Source: Branchiostoma floridae (lineage: Eukaryota; Chordata; Leptocardii; Amphioxiformes; Branchiostomatidae). Taken from it: a stretch of DNA of 64,000 bases. The notes below the pieces were generated by a model. That model made no database searches, had not been told where the DNA came from, and saw only the letters and a list, made by a program, of their open reading frames with translations. The stretch covers positions 18,264,920-18,328,919 of the forward strand of contig NC_049988.1 of assembly GCF_000003815.2 (NCBI RefSeq), read 5' to 3'. Both the position numbers and the translations under genes were made by a program. This document shows positions 20,501-47,900 of the stretch, piece after piece. Each line of letters opens with the position of its first letter. Position 1 is the stretch's first letter.

Positions 20501-21496
20501 TTGTCCACTGTACATTGTGCTTGTAAAAAAGAAGAGCTTGGAAATTTCCGCGGTACAACGAACATGTAAATACTGTACATAGCGTCTGTTCTCTCTGTCA
20601 CGACCAATGGAACATTAGCTCTACAGTGAGCTAAAACTGGGTGGAGATCACTTTCCTTTTATAACATTTCCACTGAATGAACTTACAGTACCTACATTGT
20701 TATCCCCCCCCCCCAGGACCATGACCATGACAGCAGACTGTCCTACTCAGACTACAAGACGTCTGTGGAGACAGAACCGCTTCTCCTGGAGGTGTTCGGG
20801 CCCTGCCTCCCAGCTGCTAAGGTGAGACTGAAGTCTGTTCAAACTAAACTCTGCACAGCTTAGACATAGAACTGGTAAAAAGCCTGATAGCAAGGATTGC
20901 AGAGCTTTTTTTTCAGATAATGGTGGTGCTATGGGTCTTGGGAGACTGACATTATTCCCAAAATAAGAAAATTTAAATGAATTTAAGCAAAATTACCAAA
21001 ACCCGCAGCTAAGGCGGGACTACAATTGGCTCAAACCAAACGAGGGTTGGACAAGTTTTCTAAAATCCACTTGTTCTATCAGGCAAGTACAGTCCGAACC
21101 AACTGTTCACTTGCCCAAAATTCAAACACATTTTTCCAATGTATATTACCTTGCTTCAAGCAATAAAATTCCTCTACCATAATGGCTATTGTTTTCTGTG
21201 TTGACCAATGCTTGATGTCATGACTGTGAAAAGTTACAAGTGTATAAATTAGTTTCACTTAATTTTTTCCTTCATGATTTCTACTTTAAAACAGACCTAA
21301 CAGCTAGAAATAGAGGAGGGACAGGATTGAAACAGAATTTGTTTGAGTTTAGGTTGTGGATACCGGTACTTGGATAAGTCTTAGTTTTTGTGGTTCTCAT
21401 TTGTCCTCATCCTGTTAACTAATATTTATTTTCTATTTTCAGCAAGTCCACGCCTTCACAGCGACATTTTCTGACACTTGTACAGACTATTACTGA
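17536..21496 (+). CDS. CLXN: Calaxin (EF-hand protein of outer dynein arms)
   Basis: Calaxin (EFCAB1) is a neuronal-calcium-sensor-like protein that binds axonemal outer-arm dynein and controls ciliary and sperm flagellar waveform in a calcium-dependent way. Six coding exons: 17536-17602, 18407-18559, 19320-19424, 19808-19959, 20717-20821, 21443-21496. They join in frame to 211 residues, the usual family length. Three EF-hand loops are visible: residues 79-90 ([12 protein letters not shown]), 115-126 ([12 protein letters not shown]) and 160-171 ([12 protein letters not shown], with Asp instead of Glu at position 12). Diagnostic blocks [15 protein letters not shown] and [19 protein letters not shown] are nearly identical to vertebrate calaxin. 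The C-terminus (SDTCTDYY) differs from vertebrates. AATAAA lies at 22001-22006. Exon 19808-19959 has partial copies of both its edges in the adjoining introns. Confidence 0.94.
18795..19115. repeat. Dispersed 'ACTTGCC' repeat, copy in CLXN intron 2
   Basis: Several ACTTGCCCGAAC and ATCAGGCAAGCAC motifs with ACAAGTTTTCTAAAATCCAC recur here and at 21043-21250. Their ends are unclear. Confidence 0.55.
19688..19760 (+). repeat. Partial copy of the CLXN exon 4 5' edge
   Basis: The stretch from 19700 to about 19753 repeats the acceptor and first ~45 nt of exon 19808-19959 ([14 protein letters not shown]) with about 80-85% identity, directly upstream of the true exon. In the copy TTTGAAG has become TCTAAGG and the frame is damaged. 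Confidence 0.8.
20085..20215 (+). repeat. Partial copy of the CLXN exon 4 3' edge and donor
   Basis: The stretch CTGAAGAAAATGGTATGGCC and the following ~80 bp repeat 19948-20035, including the exon's last bases, the GTACGG-type donor (here GTATGG) and the downstream intron with GTTGGAGATGAGTAGGG. Confidence 0.82.
21043..21250. repeat. Dispersed 'ACTTGCC' repeat, copy in CLXN intron 5
   Basis: GGACAAGTTTTCTAAAATCC, ATCAGGCAAGTACAG and TTGATGTCATGACTGTGAAA match the element at 18795-19115. Confidence 0.55.
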
Positions 21497-22490
21497 CCGA
21501 GAACATGGATGGAAGCACAACAACTTAAGGGACCAAGAACATTTTACTTCTCCAAGAATTTTGTAAAAATGTTTAAAACTCATTGGTAGAAGGTGCAGTG
21601 CCATTTATAACTGAGTACCTCTGTTACAACTGTTGTTTACTGCACTGTTAGAGTAGTAGAAAAGGTGTCAAAAGTGTTGTGATACACAGAATCTAATAAT
21701 CATTTGACGAGTGATTTTATTGCTTTCGATGGAAGAGAAACAAAGTTCAGCAATGTTTTCATTGAATACAAGCAGTATATGAGCTTTATAGCAAGCAGTC
21801 TTAAAACAATGAGATTTATTCAGAAAAAATATTATATATTGGGTGTTCTTTAGAACTCGCCTTGTACATTTGTATGCAACTTACTACTTAAAAGTTTTAA
21901 AAAATCAGTTTGTAGACTTGAAAATTGTATCAGACTTCTCTTTGTTCCTGAAGTCAGACTGTACATATGTTTGCTATAGACGACTGGCAAGTCTATTTTG
22001 AATAAATATTTGTGGTTGATGGTTGACCTAAAGTGATGAGTTTTTCTTTTTTCTTCTTCTCAAAGGATCTTATACAATGTATTACAAAAACCTTAAATAT
22101 ACATCAAATCTTAATAAAAATTTCAATAACAGACAAAAAAGGTATAATGTACAATGTAACATCAACTCTTATAATTCTACCAGGTGCCCTAAAACTGCAA
22201 CATCAAAAAACACTGTTATAGAGGCCTTCTCAACATTGTCTGGGACACCTAAATATTTGAAGTGTGTATACCTCAGGATTACTCTTGCTGCATTCGTAAA
22301 ACCTCGGTAAGTTTGAATTCATGCATTTTTTCTCATGTGGCATTACTAGTATTAAGGCACCCGGTGGAAATATGAGAGTTGATGTTACATATTACAAAAT
22401 TTTAACATCAAATCTTGATAAAAATCAGAAAAAACAGAAGCATAATGTACATGTAAATGAGTTGTTCTTAAAATGCCATGCTTCCCAATG
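21497..22490. other. Convergent 3' region between CLXN and C2orf76
   Basis: This is AT-rich DNA holding the CLXN 3' untranslated region, with AATAAA at 22001, and the presumed 3' untranslated region of the opposing gene. No coding signal or clear repeat was seen. Confidence 0.6.
22001..22006 (+). terminator. Likely CLXN polyadenylation signal
   Basis: AATAAA about 505 bp after the CLXN stop codon is the first canonical signal on this strand downstream of the gene that I noticed. Cleavage would fall around 22015-22035. Confidence 0.5.
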
Positions 22491-24426
22491 CTACCATCTT
22501 GTGACTGGGTTCTGCACAAATGCCTCATACTCCTCTCGCTTGAAGAAAGAAATTTCAGTCTCGTTTTCTAAAACAGAAGATCATATAACAAGTTAGGAAA
22601 AGACAAAAGGAATGAAGGCACTTTTCTACACTTGGATATTCCAAGTATATGTAAGATATACAGTGTTCACATGATAACACATCTTGGACTTTTGTGCCAG
22701 AGGAACGTAGTGTTTCAGAAATTCTGTTCATTTGGTGGAAAAAACAGGAATCACATGACATTGTATAAGATTAAGTTGTTAGCTGATACTATTCTACTAT
22801 TCTGTAATCTAGGTGATAACTATATTTCTTCATGTTCCTTATTTCCTTCTACAAGTACAATTATCTTGCCTGGAAACTAAAATGTCCTCAAACTTATCAT
22901 CAAACAAGTCAGCAAGGAGGTTAAAGAAAGTGATTCTTTAACCTCCTTGAAGTCAGCAATAGTGGAGTAAGCATTCTTAACTGGTGGCATGGCCATACAT
23001 ATCATATATCCTTACCTACTCCACTCTCCCCCAGTGTGGCTCCAGGCTTCAACATGAGCTTGTCATTGTCTTCTGTGTTCATCAGTGGGTTGTTGGTCTG
23101 GAAACAAACATATTGTGAACACCTTGGCTTAGAACTAATAGAAGTTCATACAGTAACTGTAAATGATTTTAACTACAAATTCAACATTCAGCTAAATATA
23201 ACCTAAATTTAGTCTAAGGGAACCATAGCAGACACCAAAGGTGTGCTGGTTGTATTAGAAGTTTGAAACAAGTTAAAAGAAAGCTTTATCAAACCAAGCC
23301 TAGCTTGGTATGTAGCCTGCCAAAGTGCATCAGTAAGTAAATATTGGGAGACATTCCTTACCTTGTTACCATGAGCTTTGAACTCAAGCTTCATTGTATC
23401 TGAAAAGAAAAGAAATTTTGCCAGTTTAATTTAAGTTCCTTGAAACTGCATTTTTACTGATGCCAAGCTCGCAAAATTAAAACACTGAGATATTGGTAAA
23501 AATTTGCTTGCTGTTTGTCTCCATCAAGATCAGGTTGAAATGTAAGAGGCGAGTAGAAACAGTCTCCTGGCTCCCAGGATTCGAACCCGGGCTGCCAGCT
23601 CACAAACCCAACATGCTAACCGCTACACCAAAAGGGTCAGCCTGGTCAGTTTGGCAGCACTTGAACCCCACTGTTACGGAAAGAAACACTTCTTAAACAT
23701 TTGTTCTGAATACAGACGTACCGTATGCATGCTTCCTGAATGGAGGTGGCAGCCCTGGTCTGGTCTGGATGTCTGCAAAATACAATCATTGTGTGACTCA
23801 TCATCAAACGTTGATGAAATTTTAACTCATCCGTGGTTTAACAGCAAGCAAACAGACTGAGCCAGGACTAATACTACAGAGGATTGGTACACAGGCTATC
23901 CTCTTCTCTCATGACCTATAGAGACCTCAATGAAAAGCAGTCAGCAGGTTACTATTAAAGCTCCCAAGTCTCTTCTGTCCTCTGGCAGAGAGGACAGTAG
24001 AGACTCAGGAGCTTAAATATTACTGGATACCAGGCTAGCAGGCACATGGGAGTGAGCCAAGCTCAGTACAGGCTGTGTTCCTCAAGTTGTCGTGCTCGAT
24101 CTGCAATGTTTCAATGCACCCACCCACCCGTCGCATGGTTTTCAATATTTTGAGAACATCAGTAAAACAATAAGTACTTATTTAAAGCCCACTCCTCCTG
24201 TCGCCAGAGTATCTTTTATCTCAGCATGCAGAGAAAGAGAGCAGATAATTAATAAATAAAGGTTCAAACAGATAAAACCACCTTTCCTGACCGTGTCCAT
24301 GAACGTCTCTACAGTCGTGTCCGGGTCGACCTGGTGAAACACGACGTTCTTCAGGTTCTTGTGTTCGAAGGAGCGGATCAGTCGGACGGTGACCGTCAGA
24401 CCATCGCTACGATCCTCGGTTGCCAT
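22491..24426 (-). CDS. C2orf76: C2orf76 orthologue (UPF0538 family)
   Basis: A small conserved protein of unknown function. Five coding exons on the minus strand: 24282-24426, 23722-23772, 23362-23399, 23016-23097, 22491-22567. All have AG/GT borders and continuous phase, giving 130 residues (human about 126). Recognised by VTVRLIRSFEHKNLKNVVFH at the N-terminus, LPPPFRKHAYD in exon 2, the acidic TNNPLMNTEDNDKLML segment, and TEISFFKREEYEAFVQNP at the C-terminus. These match the human protein's TVRLIRSFEHRN, LPPPFRN and ETEIAFFCEEDYKNYKANP blocks. The fold resembles a ubiquitin-like domain in length and pattern, but this is inference. The start codon at 24426 gives the family's usual N-terminal length. 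It is divergent from DHX8. Confidence 0.92.
23510..23640 (-). repeat. tRNA-derived SINE or tRNA pseudogene, copy 1
   Basis: Minus-strand 23640-23567 has a tRNA-like layout. It shows an A-box-like TGGTGTAGCGGTTAGCATG and a T-arm in which CCGGG pairs with CCTGG around TTCGAAT. The anticodon stem (TTGGG/GCTGG) is mostly wobble pairs and the acceptor stem mispairs, so it is unlikely to be a working tRNA. A related sequence with the same odd anticodon arm is at 62421-62560, and short similarity continues past the tRNA part (TTTCTACTCGCCT). Confidence 0.65.
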
Positions 24427-26109
24427 GGTGATGAACAGCTGATGTCAGCCCATGGTTCACAGACTTGTAGGTGTCTAGATATTCGAATGTACATTCAAGA
24501 TGACGTTAGAACCTCATTTGTAGAATCCTTCATTGCTAAAAAAAATACAATACACCTTAACACTTAAAACTTAATACAACAAATTAATACAATATAAAAA
24601 CTCTTGAGTTGAAAAATACCTTGCCGCAAAAACTAAAGTTTATAATTGAGTCTGAATCTATAGCAAATTAATTTATTTCACTGCAAAGAACCCACATTTT
24701 CAAAGCATTATTTCCACGAAATCGTCTTCCGGGAGGGACGTAAAACGGGGGTCCCGTGCTCGAGGAGGTGCCTCGACCACGTTAATCAGCCTCATTACTC
24801 ATAATGGGTACCTACTGGCTGGCAAAATACACCTGGTGATTATGGTCTCATAACACAGTATTTATGCGCGACCCCCGTCCCCAAAAGTAGTTCGGGTTAA
24901 AATAGTGCGTCGCGGTACTTGCAAAGGCCGTATTTATTCTTCCGTGCACGACAGCGAGGTGGAATCTATGGTGAATAGTAGAGGAATACATCGGTGTTCA
25001 TACTGTATAAGTTGGATTACGTCGCTTTTTCGGCCGGCGGGAATTTGCGCCTTGATATGTTACCGGCACTTCCTGTTCGCCACCTGCAGTTCCATGACCT
25101 CCGCTGGGGGTCAAATCAAAGTGTCTGTTATAGAAAAACGAGCCGGCAAATCTATGCTCATCTTAAGATATTTTGTAGCTTGTACCCTCAACTTCAACAT
25201 ACTAAATTCTTGTGAATTGTATCTGCACCCTACTATAGGTTTTGAGTCGTCGAACCACCTCACTTTGGGGTCCTTAACCATGTAAATCCCCATACCCGAA
25301 AAACTGTGTTCTGAGACCTTATGATTCACAAAGCCCCCCTCCCCACGTCCCTACTACGTACGTTCGGTGTTTTCAATGCAAAAGACGCGTTGTAACGTTA
25401 CAAGCAAACAAGCGACTGAAAACGCTTAAACGTAAAACTAACGTTATCCCAATGTTCTATATCATAAATTCCACTGGGTGACGCGCGTTATATTCAGTAT
25501 TACCTTATTCAAGATGCTGTATTTTTACAGCACCGTGAGCAACTGGTTTGTTCCGGAAGTTAGTAGCACGTGTTGCACTTTATGATAAAGTTGCCAGGCG
25601 GCGCTCGTGCACTCTGTGCGAGTAAAACATCCACCTGACGTCATATTACGGACGGATACATTCACCAAGAGGGACTTATAATGTTTTAACAAAATAAATA
25701 TTAAAGAATATGATGCTTGTATACAATTAGTTGTCATTATATAAGTAGAAATAGTATATTGAGTTTTGGTAATTTTAAATCTATCAATATGTATTTTGGT
25801 GATGTATAGATTGGTAATTACATCAGCTTTGAAGAAAAAGTTGTACCCTATGACATGAATGTAATGTTCCAATCACTGCAATAGTTTCAAACATGGCGGA
25901 GTAAAATATAAAGAAGAAAGACGTATTTTGGACGAACTTTTGGGCACATTTTCCCGAAACTACTGAGTTTTGGGAACATATATGCCCTTTTCTAGAACCC
26001 TAAAGAGGTTCGGCGTCTAAGGAACTCGTTTGGTTTATTGGAATTTGACGTTAGAACTTGAAAATCCCAACTGATTTGTGACCACCACGAGGAAAACAAA
26101 CCTCTGAAA
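24427..26109. promoter_or_regulatory. Divergent C2orf76 / DHX8 intergenic region
   Basis: 1683 bp between two start codons that face away from each other. No coding exon was recognised. The DHX8 side (about 25880-26109) contains ATGGCGGAG-type text and probably the DHX8 5' untranslated region. No TATA box stands out. Confidence 0.5.
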
Positions 26110-41095
<14,986 letters not shown>

Positions 41096-41129
41096 ACTGT
41101 TTCAATTATCGGTATCACTTTTACAGTAA

Positions 41130-41245
41130 GTGTAACTTTATGTTATGCCAACTTCTCTGACTCAACCAAACTCAGCTAGCAGAAGAAGTCTGGAGCTTTT
41201 CTACAACAAGAACAAATCCGGGGTCTTCTGTAGGAGATAGACTGT
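41130..41245 (+). pseudogene. Decayed copy of the DHX8 last-exon 3' end inside its 3' region
   Basis: Sequence resembling [26 protein letters not shown]...FRRR-stop of exon 40876-41095 recurs here as CTCTGACTCAACCAAACTCA through CTGTAGGAGATAGACTGT. Several internal deletions shorten it. It follows the true stop by about 50 bp. Confidence 0.8.
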
Positions 41246-41975
41246 CTGACTTCTTACAACAATGCTTGTAATTTTCTGCTACAGATACCCATAGGCTTAC
41301 TGAATTATCACTTTTTACAGAAATGATTGTTAAACACAGGCATATTGAACTGTTACTTTTTGAAGAGTGTTTGGGCAATACTGTGGATGTTTTTTACTGA
41401 AAAATCAACTTTTTGCAAAGTGTTTGTTTTTCTGTAGAAAATAGGCTTGCTGTCATGTCTAACTATTACTTTTTTGCCAAATGTGCTTTTAACTTTGTTT
41501 CTATGTGGAAAAAAGCCCTGAAAGTCAAGACTCCAAGAAACCATACATTTATTTAAAAGTTGGTTGTATTGTCAATCACATCCATAGTTACTGGTAATGT
41601 AAGTAGTCTGACAGCTTCTATAATGATACCATCTTGCATACAAAAAAAAAAAAAACATTAGATACTATATGTACATTTGTGTTTCAATGACCAAACAGAA
41701 AGTGGGCAAATTTACTTACAAGTAAAGAAACATTTTAAAGAAGTTCCTTGATAGTAAAAGACTAACATTATAATCATTGAACAGGTTTGTGTAAAATGGT
41801 GTAAGCGTTGCATTCTGTTGTCATTTTGCAATTTCTTTGGGTTGTATTGGGTGACTGTTTCGCAACATCAACTGTGACCTTCTTCTGAAGCCCTTAGTTA
41901 AATGCTAAGTTTCATTCCATTTGGTAAACCTTGAATAGTACAATGTGTTGTGTACCATGCATGTACATGTATGTA

Positions 41976-41981
41976 AATAAA
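41976..41981 (+). terminator. Candidate DHX8 polyadenylation signal
   Basis: AATAAA in GTAAATAAAGTATG lies about 880 bp after the stop. A second AATAAA in the same GTAAATAAAGT context lies at 42234-42239. Confidence 0.4.
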
Positions 41982-42411
41982 GTATGTGAAATTAGACTTG
42001 TCCATGACTTTATACTTTAGTTGAATTACACTGGCTGGCTTCCTTGTCATTGCTTGCTTTTTCTTCACTCTTATTGATAGAAAACATTAGAAAATATTCC
42101 CTGATTCAGTGAAATAAATGTTGGGGCATGCCTATATAAGGCCAATTGCTTTGGGCTAGCTGTATTGCTTACAATCTATAGTTGTATTTACAAACCACGC
42201 AACTTTAGAACAAAGCAAATAGAGACCCTTGTAAATAAAGTCTTGTTATCACAAAATTGAACATTTTGTGTTGCTGCATTATTTTTAAGGAATGTGTGTG
42301 TTTGTATTGTGTATGACTGAACAATGAAAGCCTGCTTGAATAAATTTTAACTTGTACTTATCACGGTCATACCCTAGCATTCTTTGAATAAAAAAAAAAA
42401 ACGATGAGCGT

Positions 42412-42477
42412 TACTTTGTTCTGACTTACTACATTGGATATCATAAGTTATGATGATATCTAAGTCAGAACAAAGTA
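42412..42477. repeat. Perfect inverted repeat with palindromic centre
   Basis: The 17-bp arms TACTTTGTTCTGACTTA and TAAGTCAGAACAAAGTA (42412-42428, 42461-42477) are exact inverses. The 32-bp centre itself contains GATATCATAA and its near-inverse, so the whole 66 bp folds into one hairpin. Confidence 0.8.
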
Positions 42478-44932
42478 CAATCACCCAGCCAACCTCTGCT
42501 TTGAGAGCGCTGAACAAAGGCTTAACAATGCCGAGTATGAAAGAATGTTGCCACTACAGAACTTACATGTACATACCTAGGAGTGAGACCTACCAGAATT
42601 GATTCAACATCATGCATTTACTAAGTATTTATTTCTTCATCACCAGAATTTGTTTAGTAGCATGTCTTTTTGGTATTGTGCCTTCAATTTCTTAATTTCT
42701 TCTCCTACCGTAAGATGGAAAGAGCAAGAAACGTGGACCAGGAAGCAAAGTATGAAAAGCGTAAAGAAATTCCTTACATCTGCTTGGAGGCTAGACAATG
42801 CCCATCATGTTGCGTCATTGTTACATTTGGGAGATTCCATTCTCCCTATAGGTAGGTAATAAAAAGTTCACGGTGCTATATGTCAATATTTTAGATGTTG
42901 AAACAATTGAAATAGTGCTTACGGAGGTTCAATGATTAATTCATGCATTATAGTTTTTTTAATGGTTACATTGCTGTAATTCCTATTTTGTTATTTCCTA
43001 TAATCTAATAACACCACTCTTTTGCAAAGTGTATTCTTCCTAGTTTAAAACGCACATTCAGAACACGCACACTTTCCATTTTACCCCGTAGCGTTACACT
43101 CACTAACCAAAAAAGAGCGTTTTGAAATCGTTTGAAGTCCACAAGAAAAGGGGAACAAACAATTTTTGGAAACCAGGTCACTGTAGGTCAAAGGTGAACG
43201 ACCCCGATCAGCTGATTTGACGTCACGCCCATACTCAATGACTTTTGGCGTCTGCTAGCGATCGTCCCCATTTCCTCTGAGATACGGCGAAGGACGGACG
43301 TATACGCGTACACACCGGTACACATATTCACATCCTTACTACCATTTTACAGGTATGTGGTGAACGTATATTGGTAGGGTTATCGTAAATAAGACAACGT
43401 AGCGGTAAGGGTGAGAAAATAGCAAATTTAAAGGCCGTTTCTGATGCGATTGTCAGTTGTACTTTTCCGTTTCGGACCTGAAAGTGTGTTCGTAGCCGCA
43501 GGCAACGCCCATTCAAACCGGTTTAAATTACGTAGAAATTGTCTGTATGACGTAAATTTGCCTCATCACTAGATCTGCAAGGTCTGGCTATGAATACTCT
43601 TCTTGTTTTTCTTCAATATTTTATGCATATCGATCTAACAGGCCAGATATTAATTTGTGTTCTAATGCCCTAAACTGAATGAAAAAGAGGAACAAAACCG
43701 CCTGATTTGATATAACGTTATAAGGTAATCAAATGGCTTTGATTCACCCAAGGACGTTATATCAGATATAGACCTGATATAATGTCCTTGATTCACCAAG
43801 GTTTCCCACTCTCTTTGTTATGAAACAACACAGTCGTGTAGACAGATGTGTAAAATGACATGTAAATTGCTCAAATCTCCAGTGACGGTAAATATTCATG
43901 CCGGCCGGCGATCGGTCATGTTGATAAGCGATGAATATTTCAAATGTCGTCTCTTTGTCCTGGATTTGTCTTAAATTCGTTGCCGGCTAATCGTGCCGAT
44001 TAAATTTTGTTGCCACGTTTACTGTTAATGAATTACGTAGATCGTGACGTCAAATTAATTATTTCACAAGATTTGAATATGTTGGGCAGAGGGTGTATTA
44101 GTTTAATACGTTCTCACAGAATCATCTGAGCCACTGTATAAACAACAGTTTCATAGTCCACTGAATATGCAAATGCCATTTACTCGGGACCACAAAGCTG
44201 AAAATAAAACGAACGCAAATCGGTATCAGTTTACTTGACAATTTAACAAGAAAGTCCGGAAACTGGACCATTTTGCAAGTCACCATTTGTAACGTCATTG
44301 ACACGCCAGTCATTGACACGCCACCGCCCATATCACGCCCCCTACACACCTCCAGACTACAACCGTTACCTAGGTGACACCTTGACGTCATCACATTGTT
44401 GTCACTGACGTTTTAATGTTGCATCATGTAATAGTTAAGTTAGAAGATCAAAGTTTACCTGAGGTCATTGCCTCAGTATGCTTAATCGTACGGGCAAACT
44501 TGGTTGATTTATGTGGGGTTGTATTTCTTTTTTGGGCAAGATATTTTTATTTGGAACTTTTGTGAAAGGAAATATTTTATATCAATCCCTTTTATGTATA
44601 AAAATAACTACAATGAATTGATAAACGAAGACCTTTATTGTACCTTTATTACAAGCTAAGTACAGGTCAAGATTATAAAGTAGTTCTAACATTTAAGTGA
44701 TGTAAGAATCTATCTTACCACACATAGTTTGAAGTGCACTGGCACTGTACTGGGCAATTGTACTTGTAACTGTTGTGACTTCAATCAATGAATGAATGAA
44801 TGAACAAAGTTTTATTAACGTTACCTAGTATATTTCGTCTTGCAACATTATACAATTAATGTTGCCACCACTGAAAAGGAAACACTGACATTCCTTTTTT
44901 CTAGTTTCAGTTAATTTTTAAAACAAGCAACC

Positions 44933-47900
44933 ATGGGAAAGATCAAGGCCGGACCAGTCGTGGAGGTCAAAGGTGACGAGATGACCCGGGTCATCTGGGA
45001 GCTCATCAAGGACAAGCTGATTTTCCCGTTTCTGGACGTGGAGCTTCACACCTTCGACCTGTCCATTGAGGAACGGGATCGCACGGACGACCAGATCACG
45101 ATAGACTGCGCCAACGCCATCAAGCAGTACAGCGTGGGAGTCAAGTGTGCTACCATCACTCCAGATGAAAAAAGAGTGAGTAAGATTGGTCTGTGTTTTT
45201 ATGAGCTGCTTGAACAGATAGTGATTTTGAAGGAAAAAACATATTTGACTGAACATTCTTTAGCTATGCAGGCAAAAGAGTGACTGCCAAGTGGGCTTCT
45301 TGGCCGCTTTTTCTGTCCCTTGCAATGGTCCAAGAGACCAAGACACCTCTTCACTAACTTCTTCAGCTTTGAGGAGCACTTAATTCTTTTAAGTTACTTC
45401 AGAAGCTTTTTTTTCTAATGCTGTCGTACGTGCCAAGCGGAAAGAAAACTTTCCACATAAGGCCTCCAGAGCTTTGTGTCAAAGGCCCTTGAAATTTTTG
45501 TCGTCTCGTTGACTTTAAATGTGTTTACCTTTCAACATGGATCAGTAAGACTTGAAGTATTATTCAAACAGACTGTCAATGAAAACCAACAGTCTGGACA
45601 GTAGTTTTGCCTGCTTCAATAATGAACTAAAAATACAATTTGACAGAATTTCACATAAACATTTAGAAATCATATGTTGAGTCTTGTTTCATAATGTGAC
45701 TTTTATGAGCAATTTTCATGACTCATGAATTTTCAAACTATTATCATTGCAACAAAATCAGGCCTGACAAGACTTTACTCTCCTTCTTTCAGCCTTGAAC
45801 TCTTAATATTTCTATCTTCATCTAAGGGTACCAGACAACATGGCCCTAATAGCTCTTTACATTTCAGGATCTTAAAATAATATCAGTGACCAGTCTCTGT
45901 CATCTTTTATCTGATCTTTGACACATTTTGGTAACTTCCTTCTTCCAGGTAGAGGAGTTCAACTTGAAGAAGATGTGGAGATCGCCCAATGGCACGATCC
46001 GTAACATCCTGGGTGGAACAGTGTTCCGAGAGGCCATCATCTGTAAGAACATTCCCCGATTGGTCACCGGCTGGACGAAACCTATCGTGATTGGACGTCA
46101 CGCTTTTGGAGATCAGGTAAAACAAAATAACAACAAAAGTGGGGGAATGCAGCATCGTATAATGGGTGGTAGGTAAAGATCAAATGTATTAGCGCTATGC
46201 ATGTGATGACCTTACACATTGTACAAGTGTTGATTTGATGAAATATGATGTACATTAATGAAAAAAATTAACCTTAATTAAAAGTGTTGCACGACTAGCT
46301 AACGACAAAGCTTCGTGCTTCATCCTCAGTATGTGGTAAACCAGAAAGAAAGAGAGAAATTTAAGTACAGTATCGGCTCACATTTTTCGCTATTTGTGTC
46401 TGATTTTTCATTTTCTCTCAATTTTTTTTCAGTACAAGGCCACAGACTTTGTTGTACCAGGAGCAGGTAAACTGGAGATCACATTCACACCAGAGAATGG
46501 AGGAGAGGCGCAGAAGTACACAGTCTTCGACTTCAAAGGTGAACTAACGCAACTTCTCTTCAAATGCAATTCAATCTCTAAAACTGGATAAGAATTGAGT
46601 TTTTGTAACTTCTAGTCGTTTTGAGTGACATCCATCACTCTTCCTTAGATGACATGTATATCATTGTTTTATAAACAGAAAAACAGTGATGTCAAGCTGC
46701 AATATTTAGAAAATGTTGCACTTTGTAACCACTGTCAATTCTCTAAACACCGTTTATAAAACAACAGATATACAAGGTAGGTTACCCTGCAGATAAAGGT
46801 GAACTAACATTACAAACTCTGCTCTTCTGCCTTCAGTACAGAACTTCACTAATAAACTTTCTTGTTTCCCCAGATGGTGGCGGGGTTGCGCTGGGCATGT
46901 ACAACACGGACGCCTCCATCAGGGACTTCGCCCACAGCTGCATGACCTTTGCCCTCCAGAAGGCCTGGCCGCTCTACATGTCCACTAAGAACACCATCTT
47001 AAAGAAGTACGACGGAAGGTTCAAGGACATCTTCCAGGAGATCTATGACCAGGTCAGGGTCTTGAACTTGTACTTAAATGATTGGAACTGCAGCACTCTT
47101 GTTAGAGAAGTGTTTAAACTAAGTATCTTTAAAAGGCCACTGGTTTAGATCTGAAGTGAATTCTTCCTACAGCTTCCCATGTTTCCTACAGTTTAATAAT
47201 TACATGTATGTCTTGAATACCAAATCATGTTCACAAGCTATCCAGGCAAGCAATAAGTCAACAATCACGGCAAAGACATAACTTGCTTCCTTAGTTCCTA
47301 CAATTGATATCAACATACAGTAAAACCAATAGTTAGAAAGTCATGGACATTGCCGAGTCATTTTGAAAAATGCTGAAATCGTGCCTGGGTGCCATCCTCT
47401 GTAATATTACTGCTGGCTCAATCTTTTTGGTTAGCAAACGAAATTTTGCAATCATGAATGATCAACAACATTGCCCTTGCCTGTAGAATGTAAATCTGAA
47501 TTTGGACGTTTTTCATTCTGTTTCCAGAAATACAAGACAAAGTTCGAGGAAGCAGGGATCTGGTATGAGCACCGGCTCATCGATGACATGGTGGCGTACG
47601 CCATGAAGTCTGAGGGCGGGTTTGTCTGGGCCTGTAAGAACTACGATGGGGACGTGCAGTCAGACTCTGTAGCACAGGGTAAGATTTAACTTGGCTGTAG
47701 TGAGTGAATCTATTGTGGTACTGTCAATAGCCAACACAGATTCCTGTAATGCCTACCTCCCAGCGTGCGATTGAGAAGGCAGCAGATGTCCTGGGTTTGA
47801 ATCCCCTGACATGCCATCAATGTTTTGCCTTTCCAAGCTGGGTAGAAATGGGAACCTGACTTCAGTTGGGAAGGAAAAAGACTGTGGAAAGAGATCAGTC

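Larger units (their letters stand above)
41096..44932. other. DHX8 3' region and intergenic DNA before IDH1
   Basis: Holds a decayed copy of the DHX8 last exon (41130-41245), candidate polyadenylation signals at 41976 and 42234, a perfect inverted repeat (42412-42477) and about 2 kb of unannotated DNA. No convincing coding exon was found. A CAG/GTATGTGG site near 43352 could end a non-coding first exon of IDH1, but this is speculative. Confidence 0.55.

Noticed and set aside
23567-23640. Functional tRNA gene
   Set aside because: Good T arm, but poor anticodon and acceptor stems, and a sister copy shares the defects, which fits a SINE.
42599-42859. Possible small gene (MERARNVDQEAKYEKRK...)
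   Set aside because: No splice-supported neighbours and no family recognised; it could be a chance frame or an old pseudogene fragment.
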